Assembly (NCBI RefSeq): GCF_900105395.1
Contig: NZ_LT629775.1
Coordinates: 4,734,001-4,798,000, forward strand
Direction of reading: 5' to 3'
From: Streptomyces sp. TLI_053
Lineage (GTDB): Bacteria > Actinomycetota > Actinomycetes > Streptomycetales > Streptomycetaceae
DNA: 64,000 nucleotides
Notes under the pieces: model-generated
Told to the model about the DNA's origin: nothing
Database searches by the model: none
What the model saw: the letters and a program-made list of their open reading frames with translations, nothing else
Translations under genes and position numbers: made by a program
Shown here: piece by piece, positions 53,717-61,992 of the stretch
Position numbering within the stretch: position 1 is the first letter of the stretch
How the letters are laid out: each line of letters begins with the position of its first letter

Positions 53717-54994
53717 GTGCACCACCCCGGCCCTCCGCTCGACCCGGACGCCGGCCGGCTGGCCGTCCTGCTCGACTCCGCGTTCCTGCTGCTGCTCGCC
53801 ACCTCGCTGAGCCGCTTCCTCACCCACCACCCGGGCAGTCCGCGGATCCCGTGGGTGCTCGGCCTGAGCATCGCGCTGGCCGTCGTCCAGCCCGTCGGCT
53901 CCTGGCTCGCCCACCGCCGCCCGCCCGCCCCCGGGCAACGCCGCCCCGCCTGGCCGCTGGCCGTGGTGACCGTGCTCTGGGTGGTCCTGGTGCTGCTCGC
54001 GCCGAGCTTCTCCTGGTGCGCCGTGCCGCTCGTCTACACGGCCCTGCGCACGCTGCCCACGCCCGCGGCCGTCCCCCTGGTGGCGGCGCTCACCCTGCTG
54101 GTGGTGGTCGGTGAGGTCCGGCTGCCGGGCGCGACCGACGCCAACCTCCTCCTGCTGCCGCCCGCCGTCGCCGCACTGGCCACCGGCGTCTTCCTCTACA
54201 TGGAACGGCAGGCCGAACGGCAGCGGGCGCTGATCGCCGACCTGGTCCGCACCCGGCGCGAACTCGCCGCCACCGAGCGGCGGGAGGGCACGCTGGCCGA
54301 GCGCGAACGGCTCGCCATGGAGATCCACGACACCCTCGCCCAGGGGCTCTCCAGCCAGCAGATGCTGCTCCAGGCCGCCGACCGCACCTGGGACGGCGAC
54401 CCGGCGACCGCCCGGGGCCACGTCCGCACCGCCGCCGCGGTGGCCGCCCGGAACCTCGCCGAGGCCCGCCGCTTCGTCCACGACCTCGCGCCGGCCGAGC
54501 TCGCCGACGGCGGCACCCTCGACCGGGCGCTGCGCTCGCTCGCCGAACGGGAGTCGGCCGAGAGCGGGCTGCCGGTCCGCTTCCACCTGGACGGCGTACC
54601 CGTGCCGCTCCCGGCGGCCGCGCAGTCCGCCCTGCTGCGCATTGCCCAGGGCGCGCTCGCCAACGTCCGGGAGCACGCCGGGGCCACCGCCGCCGGTCTC
54701 ACCCTCTCCTTCCTCGGCGACCAGGCCGTCCTGGACATCGCCGACGACGGCCGCGGCTTCTCCCCCGACGACACCGCCCCCACCGGGAGCCGGGGCCACG
54801 GCCTGCCCGCCATGCGGGCTCGGCTGCGCCAGCTCGGTGGGACCCTGACCGTGGAGAGCGCGCCCGGGGAGGGCACCGTCGTCTCCGCCGCGGTCCCGCT
54901 CACCCCCGACGCCCCCGACACCCCCACCACTTCCTCCACCCCGTCCACCCCCACCGCCCCGGACCGTCGCCAGGGCCCAGGAGCCGTCCGATGA
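53717..54994 (+). CDS. senS: sensor histidine kinase SenS-like
   Basis: The 425-residue membrane kinase has four to five helices (residues about 15-145), a linker coil (RTRRELAATERREGTLAERE) and a HisKA_3/HATPase core: ERLAMEIHDTLAQGLSSQQM with the phosphorylated His, LRIAQGALANVREHAGATAA, DIADDGRGFSPDD and GHGLPAMRARLRQLGG. Start GTG 53717 with GAGGAG is preferred to ATG 53519. It is next to hbpS and is followed by its response regulator with a 4-base overlap, as in the SenS/SenR redox system. Confidence 0.85.
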   Translation: MHHPGPPLDPDAGRLAVLLDSAFLLLLATSLSRFLTHHPGSPRIPWVLGLSIALAVVQPVGSWLAHRRPPAPGQRRPAWPLAVVTVLWVVLVLLAPSFSWCAVPLVYTALRTLPTPAAVPLVAALTLLVVVGEVRLPGATDANLLLLPPAVAALATGVFLYMERQAERQRALIADLVRTRRELAATERREGTLAERERLAMEIHDTLAQGLSSQQMLLQAADRTWDGDPATARGHVRTAAAVAARNLAEARRFVHDLAPAELADGGTLDRALRSLAERESAESGLPVRFHLDGVPVPLPAAAQSALLRIAQGALANVREHAGATAAGLTLSFLGDQAVLDIADDGRGFSPDDTAPTGSRGHGLPAMRARLRQLGGTLTVESAPGEGTVVSAAVPLTPDAPDTPTTSSTPSTPTAPDRRQGPGAVR

Positions 54995-55635
54995 ACCCCG
55001 CCCCCGCCCCGTCCCCGGTCCGGCTGCTGGTCTGCGACGACCACGCGGTGGTCCGGGCCGGCCTGCTCGCCCTGCTGGCCAGCGCCGGCGACATCGAGGT
55101 GGTCGGCGAGGCGAGCAGCGGCGAGGAGGCGGTCGACCTGGCGGCCCGGCTGGCCCCGCAGGTGGTGCTGATGGACCTCCAGCTCGGCGACGGCATCGAC
55201 GGGGTGGAGGCCACCCGGCGGATCACCGCCGCGCCGGAGGCGCCGCACGTCCTGGTGCTGACCACGTACGACACCGACGCCGACATCACCCGGGCGATCG
55301 GCGCGGGCGCGACCGGCTACCTGCTGAAGGCCGAACGGCCGGAGGAACTCTTCGCCGCGGTGCACTCCGCCGCCCTGGGCCGCACGGTGCTCTCACCGCC
55401 GGTCGCCTCCCGGGTGATGGCGCAGATGCGAGCCCCGGCGCCGCAGCTCACCGAGCGCGAGACGGAGATCCTCGCCCAGCTCGCCCAGGGGCTCGGCAAC
55501 CGGGAGATCGCCCGGGCGCTGTTCATCAGCGAGGCGACGGTGAAGACCCACCTGGGCCGGATCTACGACAAGCTAGGCGTCGACACCCGATCGGGCGCGG
55601 TGGCAGTCGCCAAGGAACGCCGTCTGCTGCGCTGA
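54991..55635 (+). CDS. senR: NarL-type response regulator SenR-like
   Basis: The 214-residue protein has a receiver domain (LLVCDDHAVVRAGLLALLAS, D62 in VVLMDLQLGDGIDG as phosphoacceptor, Lys in GYLLKAERP) and a LuxR HTH (QLTERETEILAQLAQGLGNR, EIARALFISEATVKTHLGRI). ATG overlaps the kinase stop (ATGA). It would activate hbpS and antioxidant genes such as a catalase-peroxidase in the known S. reticuli system. Confidence 0.9.
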   Translation: MNPAPAPSPVRLLVCDDHAVVRAGLLALLASAGDIEVVGEASSGEEAVDLAARLAPQVVLMDLQLGDGIDGVEATRRITAAPEAPHVLVLTTYDTDADITRAIGAGATGYLLKAERPEELFAAVHSAALGRTVLSPPVASRVMAQMRAPAPQLTERETEILAQLAQGLGNREIARALFISEATVKTHLGRIYDKLGVDTRSGAVAVAKERRLLR

Positions 55636-55828
55636 CGGCGTTCGAATACCGACATTCCGTTCGGAATATCGGATTCCGAGCCACCGGCCCGAGATCCCGG
55701 TCCGGAATCCCCCGGCACCCGAACGAACGATCCCACCAGCAGCTTCCACCGGCGCCCCAACGCCCCTCGCCGCCTCTTGCCAACCGGACGGCAATCCCCG
55801 ATTGTGGATGTTTCATGGATTAGGGGTA

Positions 55829-55859
55829 TTGACAAACCAACCATGCGGTTTGTTACCGT
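55829..55859 (+). promoter_or_regulatory. promoter with overlapping operator dyad (TTGACA...TACCGT)
   Basis: TTGACA (55829-55834) is followed 19 bases later by TACCGT (55854-55859), or 17 bases later by GTTACC. A perfect dyad ACAAACC-N8-GGTTTGT (55832-55853) fills the spacer, the position used by MerR- and TetR-type operators. A second small palindrome GTTACCGTAAC (55852-55862) covers the -10 region. Confidence 0.6.
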
Positions 55860-55902
55860 AACGATCAACGACGCCCCACGGTCAAGGGGGCCCGCCGGGC
55901 CT

Positions 55903-55977
55903 GTGCGGAACGCTCTCGCCGGAGAGCGGTGCCAGGGGGGACGGTGGAGTCCGGGGTGGTCGGGGGGAGCGGCGTAG
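55903..55977 (+). CDS. possible 24-residue leader peptide
   Basis: GTG 55903 with AGGGGG 15 to 10 bases upstream begins a 24-codon frame rich in Trp and Gly (GGRWSPGWSGGAA) that ends 18 bases before a strong hairpin. It may be a leader peptide for attenuation, but chance is likely in such GC-rich DNA. Confidence 0.3.
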   Translation: MRNALAGERCQGGRWSPGWSGGAA

Positions 55978-55994
55978 ACGTCGCGCGTCGACGC

Positions 55995-56030
55995 GGCGCG
56001 GAGCGGGTCCGGGGGGACCCGCTCCGCGCC
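55995..56030 (+). terminator. 16-bp perfect hairpin (terminator or attenuator) before the TetR gene
   Basis: GGCGCGGAGCGGGTCC pairs perfectly with GGACCCGCTCCGCGCC around GGGG, followed by TCCCTGCTTT. It would end a transcript of about 170-190 nt from the promoter at 55829 before the TetR gene. Confidence 0.75.
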
Positions 56031-56097
56031 TCCCTGCTTTCCGGCCCCGTTTTCCCGCCCTCACTACCGTCCGCACTTCACGCCCCTCCAGGTAAAC

Positions 56098-56113
56098 TGC
56101 ACCGGGTAGTGCA
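56098..56113. promoter_or_regulatory. possible TetR operator (TGCAC-N6-GTGCA)
   Basis: TGCACCGGGTAGTGCA lies between a TAAACT -10-like element (56093-56098) and the ribosome site GAGGAGGGG of the TetR gene, a usual autoregulatory position. Confidence 0.55.
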
Positions 56114-56139
56114 ATACGCCGAGGAGGGGAACCCGCCCG

Positions 56140-56790
56140 ATGAGCACAGCGAACCCGGCAGCGACCACCGGCTCACGCCGCATGCCCGAGAAGCGCCGGG
56201 CCATCGCCCGCGCGGCGAGCACGGTGTTCGGCCGCGAGGGCTACACCCGGGCCAGCGTCGACGCCATCGCCTCCGAGGCCGGCGTGTCCAAGCGCACCAT
56301 CTACAACCACTTCGGCGACAAGGAGAAGCTCTTCCTCTCCGTCGCCCTGGAGACCGCCGGCGAACTCACCGAGATCATCGCCGGCCTGGCCGACCGGCAT
56401 CTGCACAAGATCGTCGACCTGGAGGCCGACCTCACCGCCTTCGCCGTCGACCGCGCCAAGGCCGTGCTCGCCGCCGGCGAGCACTACGCCCTCGGCCGCA
56501 CCATCCGCGCCGAGGCCGGCAACATCCCGCCCGACGTCCTCGCCGCCTGGCTCGCCGCCGGCCCGCTCGCCTCCCAGCGCGACCTCGCCGACCACCTCGT
56601 CCGCCTCGCCTCCCAGGACCTGCTCACCCTCGACGACCCCGACCTCGCCGCCACCCACTTCACCCTGCTCACCTTCAGCGGAGCGGCCGACCAGTCCTTC
56701 TACGGCGCCGTCCCCATCTCCGACACCGCCCTCCACAGCACCGTCACCACCGGAGTCCAGGCCTTCCTCCGCCTCTATCCGCGCCCCTGA
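56140..56790 (+). CDS. TetR/AcrR-family regulator
   Basis: The 216-residue protein has a typical TetR HTH (KRRAIARAASTVFGREGYTR, ASVDAIASEAGVSKRTIYNH, FGDKEKLFLSVA) and a helical ligand domain with a TetR_C_33/AefR-type end (GRTIRAEAGNIPPDVLAAWL, HFTLLTFSGAADQSFYGA). It is preceded by a long leader with dyads and a hairpin. No efflux gene is beside it, so it may act on distant targets or itself. GAGGAGG precedes ATG 56140. Confidence 0.9.
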   Translation: MSTANPAATTGSRRMPEKRRAIARAASTVFGREGYTRASVDAIASEAGVSKRTIYNHFGDKEKLFLSVALETAGELTEIIAGLADRHLHKIVDLEADLTAFAVDRAKAVLAAGEHYALGRTIRAEAGNIPPDVLAAWLAAGPLASQRDLADHLVRLASQDLLTLDDPDLAATHFTLLTFSGAADQSFYGAVPISDTALHSTVTTGVQAFLRLYPRP

Positions 56791-56969
56791 CGCCATCCTT
56801 GCGCCGCCCCGGCCCGCCGCCCCGACCCGCCGCCCCGACACTCCCCCGGTCGGCTCGCGCGGCGGGACCGCCGGGCAGTCGGGCCTCGGCGCGATACGTT
56901 GGCGGTTCCGATTCCAAGATCGGCGACGGCGGCCGCAGAGGTCTCGAACCGGAAGGGCTGGGAGGCAGC

Positions 56970-58754
56970 GTGGGCGAGGACCCGAAGCACTGGGTTCGCG
57001 TGCCGGTGGGACCCGAGGCGGCCCGGTGGGCCACTCGCGGCCGATGCCGACGGGTGCTGCTGGTCGTCCACAACGTGACGGCCGCGACGCGACTGATCGA
57101 TGTGCTGCCGCTGTTCCGCGACGACCTGCGGCTCCAGGTACTGGCGACCTGCACCGGCTCGTCACCGTTCCAGTCGGGCGTGGCGGAGCTGCTCGCCTCG
57201 ACGGGCGTCCCGGTGCTGCCCTGGGAGCAGGCCCTCTCGACTCCCGTGGACCTGGCGGTGTCGGCAAGCTTCGGAGGTCAACTCGACCTTCTGAAAGGCG
57301 CGTTGGCGATCCTCTCGCACGGCGCCGGATACAATAAGACGCTCACCGCACCGGACACCGGACACCGGACACCGGACACCGTGTTCGGGCTCGGACCGGA
57401 GTGGATCCTCACCGCCGGAGGCACCCCGGTCGCGGACGCCATGGTCTTCTCCCACCCGGAGCAGATCGCCCGCCTCGCCGAGTCCTGCCCCGAGGCCCTG
57501 CCGACCGCCGTACTGGCCGGCGACCCCTGCTTCGACCGCATCCTCGCCGCCCGGCACCACCGGGACCGGTACCGGCGTGCCCTGGGAGTACATCCCGGCC
57601 AGCGCCTCGTCCTGCTGAACTCCACCTGGAACCCGACCTCGCTCTTCGGTGACTCCGGCCCCGAGGACGTCCTCCCGCTGCTGCTCCCCCGGCTGACGTC
57701 CGAACTCCCCGCCGACGAGTACCGGGTGGCGGCCGTCCTCCACCCGAACATCTGGCACGGCCACGGCCCCGGCCAGATCCGCCTCTGGCTGGACCGGGCC
57801 CGTCGGGCCGGGCTCGCCCTCGTCGACCCGCTCGAAGGCTGGCGCCAGGCCCTGATCGCCGCGGACGTGGTCCTGGGCGACTTCGGTTCGGTCAGCTACT
57901 ACGCCGCCGCCTGCGGCACCCCCGTGCTCCTGGGCGCCGCCGACCCCGACGCCCTCGGGACGGAATCGCCCGTCGCGGCGTTCGTCCGGTCCGCACCCCG
58001 ACTCGATCCGTACAGCGCGCTCCCGCCCCAGCTGGACGAGCTGCTGACCGAACACCGCCCCCTCGACGGGCCGGACCGGCTGACCAGTTCGGCCCCGGGA
58101 CAGGCCGCGGCCCTGCTGCGCGGCCTCTTCTACCGGATGATCGGCATCACCGAACCGGCCGGACCGGCCGTGCTCGACCCGCTGCCGCTGCCGCCGTACG
58201 AGCCGCCGCTGCGCACCGCGCCCCTGCGCGTCATCACCCGCACCGCCGCGGACGGCAGCATCGCCGTCCTGCGCTTCGCCGAGCCCCGCTACGAACCCGA
58301 CGGCGCCGAGGGCGAGGGACACCTCGCCGTGCACGAGGACACCCTCGACCCCGGTGTGCTGGAATCGGCCGACGTCATCCTCCGGTACGGCGAGCCCGAC
58401 GACCCCCGGTTCGGCCCGCCCCACGCGTGGGCGGCCGAGGTGCTCGGCCGGTACCGGTCCGCCTCGCTCGCCGTCTACGTCACCGGCCCTCGCGAGTGCG
58501 TGGTGCTGCACCGCGGCGGACTCCGGCTCAGGCTGACCGCCGACGGTGACGGCGACCCGGCCGCACACGCCTCGGCGCTGCTCGCACGGCTGCACACCGG
58601 CCCCGCGGTCGTGGCGGCGCCCACCACCCTGACCGTCAGGACCGGCACCCGTACGACGCGGGTCCGCGTCACGGTCGATCGGAAGAGTGACCGGGAGAGT
58701 GACCGGAGGATCGATCGGGCAGGCACCGGGCGCGCAACCCGGCCAGATAGGTGA
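56970..58754 (+). CDS. CDP-glycerol glycerophosphotransferase-like / GT-B-fold protein
   Basis: The 594-residue protein starts at GTG 56970 (GGAGG upstream). Its first 400 residues look like a GT-B fold: VLLVVHNVTAATRLIDVLPL, a LSHGAGYNKTLTAPD segment with catalytic-like His, PNIWHGHGPGQIRLWLDRAR and ADVVLGDFGSVSYYAAACGT, the last resembling the nucleotide-binding motif of CDP-glycerol:glycerophosphotransferases. The C-terminal 190 residues form a separate domain (PLRVITRTAADGSIAVLRFA). Streptomycete relatives are often mislabelled translation initiation factor 2. A 7-bp repeat is present in the coding sequence. It overlaps the next gene tail to tail. Confidence 0.7.
   Translation: MGEDPKHWVRVPVGPEAARWATRGRCRRVLLVVHNVTAATRLIDVLPLFRDDLRLQVLATCTGSSPFQSGVAELLASTGVPVLPWEQALSTPVDLAVSASFGGQLDLLKGALAILSHGAGYNKTLTAPDTGHRTPDTVFGLGPEWILTAGGTPVADAMVFSHPEQIARLAESCPEALPTAVLAGDPCFDRILAARHHRDRYRRALGVHPGQRLVLLNSTWNPTSLFGDSGPEDVLPLLLPRLTSELPADEYRVAAVLHPNIWHGHGPGQIRLWLDRARRAGLALVDPLEGWRQALIAADVVLGDFGSVSYYAAACGTPVLLGAADPDALGTESPVAAFVRSAPRLDPYSALPPQLDELLTEHRPLDGPDRLTSSAPGQAAALLRGLFYRMIGITEPAGPAVLDPLPLPPYEPPLRTAPLRVITRTAADGSIAVLRFAEPRYEPDGAEGEGHLAVHEDTLDPGVLESADVILRYGEPDDPRFGPPHAWAAEVLGRYRSASLAVYVTGPRECVVLHRGGLRLRLTADGDGDPAAHASALLARLHTGPAVVAAPTTLTVRTGTRTTRVRVTVDRKSDRESDRRIDRAGTGRATRPDR
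57350..57380 (+). repeat. heptanucleotide tandem repeat inside coding sequence (GGACACC)
   Basis: GGACACC occurs four times in a row (57352-57380). Because seven is not a multiple of three, gain or loss of one copy would shift the frame at about codon 130. Confidence 0.85.
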
Positions 58755-60846
58755 GGTGCACGGTCGCGTTCTCCCGCCCGAGCAGCGCGACGGCCTCGTC
58801 GACCAGCGGCAGCGCCCCGGCCCGGTCGGCCGCGTCGAGGTGGAGTTCGGCGAGATCCGTCAGCACCCGGGCGGTGTTGTAGCGTTCACCGCTCTCGCGG
58901 AAGAACTCCCTTGCGACGGAGAGCTGTTGCTCCGCCTCGTCGAAGCGGCCGAGGCCCCTCAGCGCCCGCCCCCGGTGCCGGTGCAGCAGCGCCCGGGCCC
59001 GCGGCACATCGGCGGCCCCGTCGTCGACCGGGCCGATCCGGTCCAGCAGCCCGTCCGCCTCCTCGAAGCACTCCAGGGCCGATCCGAAGCGCCACTGCCG
59101 CAGCCGCAGCAGCCCCAGCGACTCGACCGCCGTCGCCCGGCCGCGCCCGTGCCCGGCCCGCTCCTCGTCCGCCGCGGCCGCCAGAAGTTCGCCCTCCGCC
59201 TCCTCGTCCTGACGCAACTCCATCAGGGCGAAAGCGAGTTGGATGTGCATCCGGCCGGCCGTCCGGGTTCCCGGGCAGTGCCGGCCGGCCGTCCGGGCGC
59301 CGGCCCTCAGCGCGGGCAGCAGCACATCGTGGCAGCCGGCCTTCAACTGCACGGCCCAGAGCGCCTCGACGGTCTGGCAGACGGTGTCGAAGCGGCCGAA
59401 CTCCTCGGCGGCGAGCACGGCTTCGACCAGGTTGCCCGCCTCGGCGACCAGCGCGGCGACCGCCGCGCCCTCGTCCTGGTACGGCCCCGGACCCAGCTCG
59501 GCGTACAACGGGCCGAGGTGCCAACGCTCCTTCAACGCCGCGTAGTCGGCGCGGACGGCGAACCGCAGGTACCAGTCCGCGGCGCGGGCCACGGCCGCGG
59601 CGCACCCCGCCAGGCCCTCCTCGCGGGCCGCCGCCTCCTCCGCGTGCGCACGCACCGCCGGCCGGTAGCGGTAGCGGCCGTCCCCGGTGCTCTCCAGCAA
59701 CCGGAGCTCCGCCAGCTCGGCCAGCACCCGCCCCGCGGCGTCCTCCGCGACCTCGGCCGTCGCCGCCACCACGGCCGCGTCCAACGAGGACCACGGCCGC
59801 AGCGAACCGAGCCGGTAGATCCGCGCCGCCTCCGGCCCGAGCCGCCGGTAGGCCTCCTCGGCGACGGCCCGCACCGGGGGCAGGGGGTTCGGGGAATCCG
59901 CCGCGCCGTCGCCGCCGAGCGGCCCCGTCGCCAGGTACGGAGCCATCGCCCGCAGCGCGAACGGCGAACCGGCGCAGCGCTCCAGCACCGAGGGAAGCGC
60001 GGCGCGGGCCGTCGCCACGGCGGACCGTCCCGCCAGCTCGGCCAGCAGCCGCCTGGCGTCCCGGTCGGACAGCGGGCCGACGGGAACGGCCACCGCGTCC
60101 AGCCCGGTGAGCGGCCGGCGGGCGACGACCAGGGTGAACACGCCGGGCGCCGCCGTGATCAGCGGATCGACCTGGGCCGCCGACTGCGCGTGGTCGAGCA
60201 CGACCAGCAGCCGCCGTCCGGACAACAGGGAGCGGAAGAGGTCCACCCGGTCCTCCACGGCGGGCGGAACGTACTCCGCCGGCACACCGAGGCGCAGCAG
60301 GAAGTGCCGCAGGACGGTGGCGGCCGTCGGAGCGGTGCTCGCCGAACCGCCCCGGAGGTCCGTGTACAGGGTCCCGTCCGGGAACCGGCCGGCCTCGCGT
60401 CCGCCCCAGTGGAAGGCGAGCGCACTGGTACCGATCCCCGCCGGACCGTGCAGGACGGCCACCTTCGGCAGGCCGTCGGGCTTGCGGTCCGCCTCCCGGT
60501 CCAGCAGCGCCAACGGGCCCTTCCGGTCGGTGAAGAAGCGCGCGGAGGCCGGCAGCAGCCGCGGCACCCCGTGCACCGCCGCCCCACCGGTACCCCTCCC
60601 GCTCATCGCGGCGGCCAGCGCCCTCGCCTGTTCGGGGCTGCGCGACGCCTCCGCCACGAGCAGCCCCGCCACCGACTCCCGCTCGGCCGCCCCCACCGGC
60701 GCCGGCACCTCGCGCCCCACCACCCGGGCCACCAGCCCGCCCATCGTCTCCCAGGCCCGCTTCCCCGCCTCGTTGGCCATCCCCGCACCGGCCGCACCCA
60801 GGAAAGCCGTCACCATCGACAACGACAGCGGATCCACCGCGCCCAC
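58669..60846 (-). CDS. STAND-type NTPase with TPR repeats (NB-ARC-like)
   Basis: The 725-residue protein starts at GTG 60846 with GGAGG upstream. An N-terminal helical region (GAAGAGMANEAGKRAWETMG) is followed by an NB-ARC-like ATPase (P loop LHGPAGIGTSALAFHWGG near 132-149, Walker B LLVVLDHA, then LTLVVARRPLTG-type sensor FTLVVARRPLTGLDA) and a winged helix, then about 250 residues of TPR-like helices. The P loop has Thr where Lys is normally found. STAND proteins are signal switches in development, antibiotic control or defence. It overlaps the preceding plus-strand gene by 86 bases at the 3' end. Confidence 0.8.
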   Translation of the reverse strand: MGAVDPLSLSMVTAFLGAAGAGMANEAGKRAWETMGGLVARVVGREVPAPVGAAERESVAGLLVAEASRSPEQARALAAAMSGRGTGGAAVHGVPRLLPASARFFTDRKGPLALLDREADRKPDGLPKVAVLHGPAGIGTSALAFHWGGREAGRFPDGTLYTDLRGGSASTAPTAATVLRHFLLRLGVPAEYVPPAVEDRVDLFRSLLSGRRLLVVLDHAQSAAQVDPLITAAPGVFTLVVARRPLTGLDAVAVPVGPLSDRDARRLLAELAGRSAVATARAALPSVLERCAGSPFALRAMAPYLATGPLGGDGAADSPNPLPPVRAVAEEAYRRLGPEAARIYRLGSLRPWSSLDAAVVAATAEVAEDAAGRVLAELAELRLLESTGDGRYRYRPAVRAHAEEAAAREEGLAGCAAAVARAADWYLRFAVRADYAALKERWHLGPLYAELGPGPYQDEGAAVAALVAEAGNLVEAVLAAEEFGRFDTVCQTVEALWAVQLKAGCHDVLLPALRAGARTAGRHCPGTRTAGRMHIQLAFALMELRQDEEAEGELLAAAADEERAGHGRGRATAVESLGLLRLRQWRFGSALECFEEADGLLDRIGPVDDGAADVPRARALLHRHRGRALRGLGRFDEAEQQLSVAREFFRESGERYNTARVLTDLAELHLDAADRAGALPLVDEAVALLGRENATVHLTYLAGLRARCLPDRSSGHSPGHSSDRP

Positions 60847-61304
60847 CCCCGGTCCTCCGTGAGGCAGAGGTTCTCCAATGCCCCGACCTGTTGCATCCGG
60901 CCCCACCGTAGCCTGCCGGGCCGGACCGCCGGAGGACCTTCGCCCGCACCCCCGCGAAGCCGGTCCGGACCTCCTCCGCGGCCCCCGCGGCACCGCTGCG
61001 GAACCACCTCAACTCCCCGGTTCCGCAGTATCCGTCGACCGTTCCGGCAGCGCTGCGGAGAACCGGCACGACCGCGTCGTCCACCGGCCCCGCCCGCACC
61101 GGGCAGGCCATTCGCGACGGCCCTGCGGAGGGTCTGCGCCGGACACCGGGAACACCTGGCGACAAAGCCGCTGCGACGATGCCCCGAACGCGCCGCCGCC
61201 GGCTCCCGGTGCCCTGCCCGGGCCTCGCTCGGATCGTCTGCGGCGCACTCCGCCACCCGGCTCCCGGGCCATGCCGGAAATAGCTGGACCGGTCCGGAGA
61301 ACGC
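60847..61304. other. 458-bp non-coding region between STAND gene and tRNA-Gly terminator
   Basis: No supported gene. It must hold the leftward promoter of the STAND gene. The GC content stays high and no clear promoter, dyad or repeat stands out; an open frame on the plus strand has no ribosome site and an atypical composition. Confidence 0.5.
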
Positions 61305-61335
61305 AAAAGCCGCAGGTCGCTGACCTGCGGCTTTA
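61305..61335. terminator. terminator downstream of tRNA-Gly
   Basis: AAAGCCGCAGGTC pairs perfectly with GACCTGCGGCTTT around GCT; A and T tracts on either side make it work in both directions. Confidence 0.9.
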
Positions 61336-61339
61336 TCGA

Positions 61340-61413
61340 TGGAGCGGGCGACGAGAATCGAACTCGCGCTATAAGCTTGGGAAGCTCATGTTCTACCATT
61401 AAACTACGCCCGC
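61340..61413 (-). tRNA. tRNA-Gly(CCC)
   Basis: The minus strand folds as a 74-base tRNA: acceptor GCGGGCG with CGCCCGC, D-loop TAATGGTAG, anticodon loop TTCCCAA (anticodon CCC), T-loop GTTCGATTC and an encoded CCA end. It reads GGG. Confidence 0.95.
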
Positions 61414-61688
61414 CTGACGAGTCGTCAGAGACGCTCGATCTGCCCTCACTGTACCCCATCCGTGACGGTCGCCGCACAGGCGGCCGGAGGTCGTGGCGGA
61501 GCCGCGCGGGGTGGGGGCGGGGGCGTACTGTGTGGGCCGCGCGAGACTGCCCCGGCGGGTGGGTGCGGGCGGCGAGCCTTGGTGTGGAATGTCCAGAACT
61601 TCCCCTAATGTGACGCTGGTCCCGGGGGCTCCGCCGTTCGGGGCGACGAGTACGGGTGAGTACCGGGGTAAGGATGGGAAGGGGATCG

Positions 61689-61910
61689 ATGGAGCAGCGC
61701 GCCGTCGTTCGTTGTGCCGAGGGGCACCTGTTCAGCACCACCACGTTCCCGATGCAGAATCTCGGCGCCGGCCGGCTGGGGCCGGGGCGGCTGATCCGGT
61801 GCCCGCAGTGCGGACGGCTGAGGAGTTCGGTGCTCGCCGACGTGCGGGAGCTGTCCGAGCCGCAACTGGCCCGGGCACTGCGGCTGGAGGCCGCGGAGTT
61901 CCTCGCCTGA
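61689..61910 (+). CDS. small conserved zinc-binding protein
   Basis: The 73-residue protein has a CAEGHLF and CPQCG pair (residues about 9-13 and 38-42) that form a zinc ribbon, and a C-terminal helix (SEPQLARALRLEAAEFL). AAGGGG precedes ATG 61689. A conserved actinobacterial mini-protein of unknown function, located upstream of dcd. A terminator follows. Confidence 0.7.
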   Translation: MEQRAVVRCAEGHLFSTTTFPMQNLGAGRLGPGRLIRCPQCGRLRSSVLADVRELSEPQLARALRLEAAEFLA

Positions 61911-61941
61911 CGAGGGCGGTCGTGGGAGAGATGTGACGGGT

Positions 61942-61970
61942 GCGGCCCCGGGCGATTCGTCCGGGGCCGC
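61942..61970 (+). terminator. hairpin terminator before dcd
   Basis: GCGGCCCCGG pairs perfectly with CCGGGGCCGC around a 9-base loop. No T run. It insulates dcd from the upstream gene. Confidence 0.7.
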
Positions 61971-61992
61971 ATCGTGCACGTAACCTCGAAGC

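Noticed and set aside
56980..57300. Annotation of the gene at 56970-58754 as a translation initiation factor 2, as relatives are often named
   Set aside because: There is no GTPase motif (no GxxxxGK, DxxG or NKxD). The visible motifs are of GT-B/glycerophosphotransferase type.
60878..61402. Plus-strand frame upstream of the STAND gene ending in the tRNA
   Set aside because: It runs through the terminator and into the tRNA-Gly gene in antisense, has no ribosome site and is Arg/Pro-rich.
58886..61972. Frame of more than 1000 codons on the minus strand over the STAND gene
   Set aside because: It is a second frame of the same strand over a well-supported STAND/TPR gene and crosses a tRNA and a terminator. 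Arg/Gly-rich composition shows it is non-coding.
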